A DNA stretch of 7,445 bases. Origin: Armatimonadota bacterium (GTDB lineage Bacteria; Armatimonadota; JAAZEB01). Position 1 is the stretch's first letter. Every line of letters starts with the position of its first letter. Positions 5,707 through 7,445 of this stretch are shown piece after piece. The notes beneath the pieces were generated by a model, which did no database searches, was not told the origin of the DNA, and saw only the letters and a program-made list of their open reading frames with translations. The position numbers and the translations under genes were made by a program. Location: assembly GCA_012841485.1 (NCBI GenBank), contig DUUU01000262.1, positions 1-7,445 on the forward strand. Direction: 5' to 3'.

Positions 5707-6744
5707 ATGGAATGGAGCCGCATGATGCAGAGCGTGTTGACAAACCTGCTGGAGGATGAGTGGCAGAAGGCCGACCCGGAGGCGTGGGCGCGCCGCCGGG
5801 CCGCGATCCATGCCGCGTTTACGGAGCTGTTGGGCGAGGGCGTGGTGGCGCCCCCCGAGGATCGTGACCTGCAATGGCATGGCGAAGAGCGCATCGAGGG
5901 GTTGCGCATCCGAAAGCTGAGCTTCCTCGCCGAGCCGGACGACCGCATCCCTGCCTATCTGGTGATGCCGGAGGAGCTTTCGGCGCCCGCGCCCGCCGTC
6001 CTCTGCCTGCATGGCACCACGGTGGATGCCAAGGAGGCGTGCCTCGGGCGAGGGAGTCACCCGGGCGGCTCCAGGGGCACAGCGGTTGACCTAGCCCGCC
6101 GTGGCTTCATCACCCTGGTGCCGGACCATTTCAACGCGGGCGAGCGCCTGAAGCCCGGCGAGAAGCCCTATGACAGCGGACCTCTCTACGCGCGCCATCC
6201 CGGTTGGAGCGACATGGGGAAGGCGATCTACGACCACCGCCTCTGTGTGGATCTACTCCAGACACTGCCAGAGGTGGATGGCGAGCGCATCGGCTGCATC
6301 GGCCACTCACTCGGGGGCTACTGCACCCTCTTCCTCGCTGCCATGGACGAGCGTATCCGTGCGGCCGTCTCCAGCTGCGGCGTGACGGTGTGGGCCGCCG
6401 ATCCGAACCGATTGAACTGGTCGCGCGACCAGGCCGGACGGTATGTGCATTTCCCGAAGCTTCGCGAGTATTGGAACACCGGCCGGCAGGCACCCGTGGA
6501 GTTCCACGAGATCATGGCTCTCGTTGCCCCCCGTGCCTTTCTCAACATCAGTGCCGTTGGGAACGATGTCTGTTTCCCCGTCTTCGCGCCCTTTGCGGAG
6601 CTCTACGTGCAGGTGGAGAGTGTCTACAAGCTCCTCGGTGCCGAGGGGAAGTTTGCCGCGCACTTCCACTCCTGCGGGCACTCCTTCGGCCCGTCGCCGC
6701 GCGCTCTCGCCTACGCCTGGCTGGCAGAACAGCTGGAGCTATAG
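5707..6744 (+). CDS. alpha/beta hydrolase, dienelactone hydrolase / acetyl-esterase-like
   Basis: The 345-residue protein has the layout of single-domain serine esterases. An N-terminal helical stretch (about 1-45) precedes the first strands. The oxyanion motif LCLHGT has H102-G103. The nucleophile elbow is GHSLGG with Ser201. The probable acid is Asp287 in GNDVCFP and the probable base His325 in CGHSFGP. The long insert between the oxyanion motif and the elbow, including VPDHFNAGER (138-147) and HPGWSDMGK (164-172), resembles large dienelactone-hydrolase-like or Abhydrolase_7 proteins seen beside carbohydrate esterases. No signal peptide or membrane segment is seen, so it is probably cytoplasmic. 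It could hydrolyse esters of sugars or other small molecules; the substrate cannot be read from the sequence. The start at 5707 is supported by GGAGAG. It lies 253 bases after the STAS gene, so co-transcription is uncertain. The fold and triad are clear; the exact family is less so. Confidence 0.88.
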   Translation: MEWSRMMQSVLTNLLEDEWQKADPEAWARRRAAIHAAFTELLGEGVVAPPEDRDLQWHGEERIEGLRIRKLSFLAEPDDRIPAYLVMPEELSAPAPAVLCLHGTTVDAKEACLGRGSHPGGSRGTAVDLARRGFITLVPDHFNAGERLKPGEKPYDSGPLYARHPGWSDMGKAIYDHRLCVDLLQTLPEVDGERIGCIGHSLGGYCTLFLAAMDERIRAAVSSCGVTVWAADPNRLNWSRDQAGRYVHFPKLREYWNTGRQAPVEFHEIMALVAPRAFLNISAVGNDVCFPVFAPFAELYVQVESVYKLLGAEGKFAAHFHSCGHSFGPSPRALAYAWLAEQLEL

Positions 6745-6758
6745 CCCCTGATTTGAGA

Positions 6759-6790
6759 CCGGGTTTCAGGACCGCCCTCCTGAAACCCGG
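6759..6790. terminator. perfect 13-bp hairpin between convergent genes, probable bidirectional terminator
   Basis: Bases 6759-6771 pair perfectly with 6778-6790 around a six-base loop. It starts 15 bases after the hydrolase stop and lies downstream of the convergent gene ending at 6835, so it could stop transcripts from both sides. Neither flank carries a real T-run, so it is not a textbook intrinsic terminator. Confidence 0.6.
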
Positions 6791-6804
6791 ATTGCCCTCC
6801 GCTA

Positions 6805-6838
6805 CTGAGCGGGCGTGCCCCGCGGCGTGCCCGCTCAG
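6805..6838. terminator. second strong hairpin overlapping the stop codon of the convergent gene
   Basis: Bases 6805-6814 pair perfectly with 6829-6838, and the stem continues inward to 6819/6824 through two wobbles that are G-U only in a plus-strand transcript. This suggests a back-up terminator for read-through from the hydrolase. The stop codon of the minus-strand gene (6835-6837) lies inside the stem. No T-run follows. Confidence 0.5.
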
Positions 6839-7445
6839 GAATCGAGGTCGGCATAGCTGCCGGTGCGCACGCGAGCGCGCCCGGTCAAGCGCAGCTCGCC
6901 ATGATCCGGCTCCACCGTGCGCAAGTAGACCGGCAGGCGCGCGCTGCTGAGATCGACCAGGGGATTTACCTGGGAGGCCAATAACTTGGCGGCGATCTCC
7001 GGAACCTCGACGCCTACCACGCGAACCTTGCTCGCGTCGAGAATCAGGCGGCCCTCGCCATCAATCTTCAGCGTGCCCTCCAGGACAAACTCGGGGGTGA
7101 CCGGCAGCTTCACGCCGGGGAGATCGGCGCTGCCGCGGAGGCGCGCGCCCTCCGGGGTGATGCTCAGCTTCAGGCCGCGTGCCAGTGAGGACCGCTCGTG
7201 GAGCTGCGCATTCAGGTCCTCCTGGAGGAGGACGGCAGAGAAGTCGGCTTGGCCCACGCTGAGGAGCTCGCGCCGGGAACGGTTGAAGTGGAGATCCGCC
7301 AGATCGACGCGCACCTGATCGAGGACCAGGTGCTCATTGGCTTGAAAGCGCGTGGCGAGGACCCGCGCCGACTCGACACGGCTCCCCGATGTTCCCGACA
7401 GCCGCGTCTCGTAGTGCTGGGCTGGGCCCATCAGCCGCGGCAGCA
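6835..7445 (-). CDS. DUF2993 / LmeA-like protein, N terminus beyond the window edge
   Basis: About 202 residues are visible, and the frame stays open to the right edge (LPRL precedes the first visible Met at 7431), so the true start and any signal peptide are probably outside. The sequence is a run of short beta strands typical of DUF2993. It starts YETRLSGTSGSRVESARV and goes on through LVLDQVRVDLADLHFN to the helix motif LLQEDLNAQL. A pattern GARLRGSADLPGVKLPVTPEFVLEG follows, then a helix EVPEIAAKLLASQVNP. Mycobacterial LmeA, a family member, is a periplasmic phospholipid-binding protein acting in mannan maturation. In other phyla the role is unknown, and an envelope lipid-binding role here is inference. 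The gene converges on the hydrolase with 90 bases between the stops, filled by two hairpins. Confidence 0.75.
   Translation of the reverse strand, partial: LPRLMGPAQHYETRLSGTSGSRVESARVLATRFQANEHLVLDQVRVDLADLHFNRSRRELLSVGQADFSAVLLQEDLNAQLHERSSLARGLKLSITPEGARLRGSADLPGVKLPVTPEFVLEGTLKIDGEGRLILDASKVRVVGVEVPEIAAKLLASQVNPLVDLSSARLPVYLRTVEPDHGELRLTGRARVRTGSYADLDS

Noticed and set aside
6204..6950. Plus-strand 248-codon open frame overlapping the hydrolase and the convergent gene
   Set aside because: It runs out of frame across the hydrolase, both hairpins and part of the DUF2993 gene; composition is Arg/Cys/Pro-rich and no domain is visible.

Overview
The window is a GC-rich bacterial chromosome segment with a housekeeping character. 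It has five protein-coding genes, two of them cut by the window edges. No rRNA, tRNA, CRISPR array, transposase or integrase is visible. The organism cannot be named from the sequence alone. A PHP-intact DnaE-type polymerase with a 'PDIDVDF' active site, a CE7 esterase and a DUF2993/LmeA-like protein together would suit Armatimonadota, Chloroflexota or a neighbouring Gram-positive-derived phylum; this is a low-confidence inference.

Layout. Bases 1-706 (minus) are the N-terminal three quarters of a CE7 acetyl xylan esterase / cephalosporin-C deacetylase. After a 121-base gap, 828-4502 (minus) is a complete replicative DNA polymerase III alpha subunit (dnaE) with an intact PHP metal site. Upstream of dnaE lies a good minus-strand sigma-70-type promoter (4679-4707) with an extended -10 box. 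Bases 4503-5117 carry no confident protein gene. On the plus strand they hold a dense series of inverted repeats (4841-5029) whose G-U pairs favour a plus-strand RNA, and this lies just ahead of a small STAS-domain protein gene (5118-5453). After a 253-base gap, 5707-6744 (plus) encodes a cytoplasmic alpha/beta hydrolase with a clear Ser-Asp-His triad. Two strong hairpins (6759-6838) separate it from a convergent, edge-truncated DUF2993/LmeA-like gene (6835-7445, minus).

Functional logic. The genes do not form one pathway. dnaE and the esterase share a strand and could be co-transcribed, but the 121-base gap and the esterase's own ribosome binding site leave this open. STAS and the hydrolase are co-directional but separated by 253 bases. 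The least explained part is the dnaE-STAS intergenic region, with its candidate structured RNA and a possible leader ORF whose ribosome binding site is folded into the structure. I found no clear new multi-gene system.
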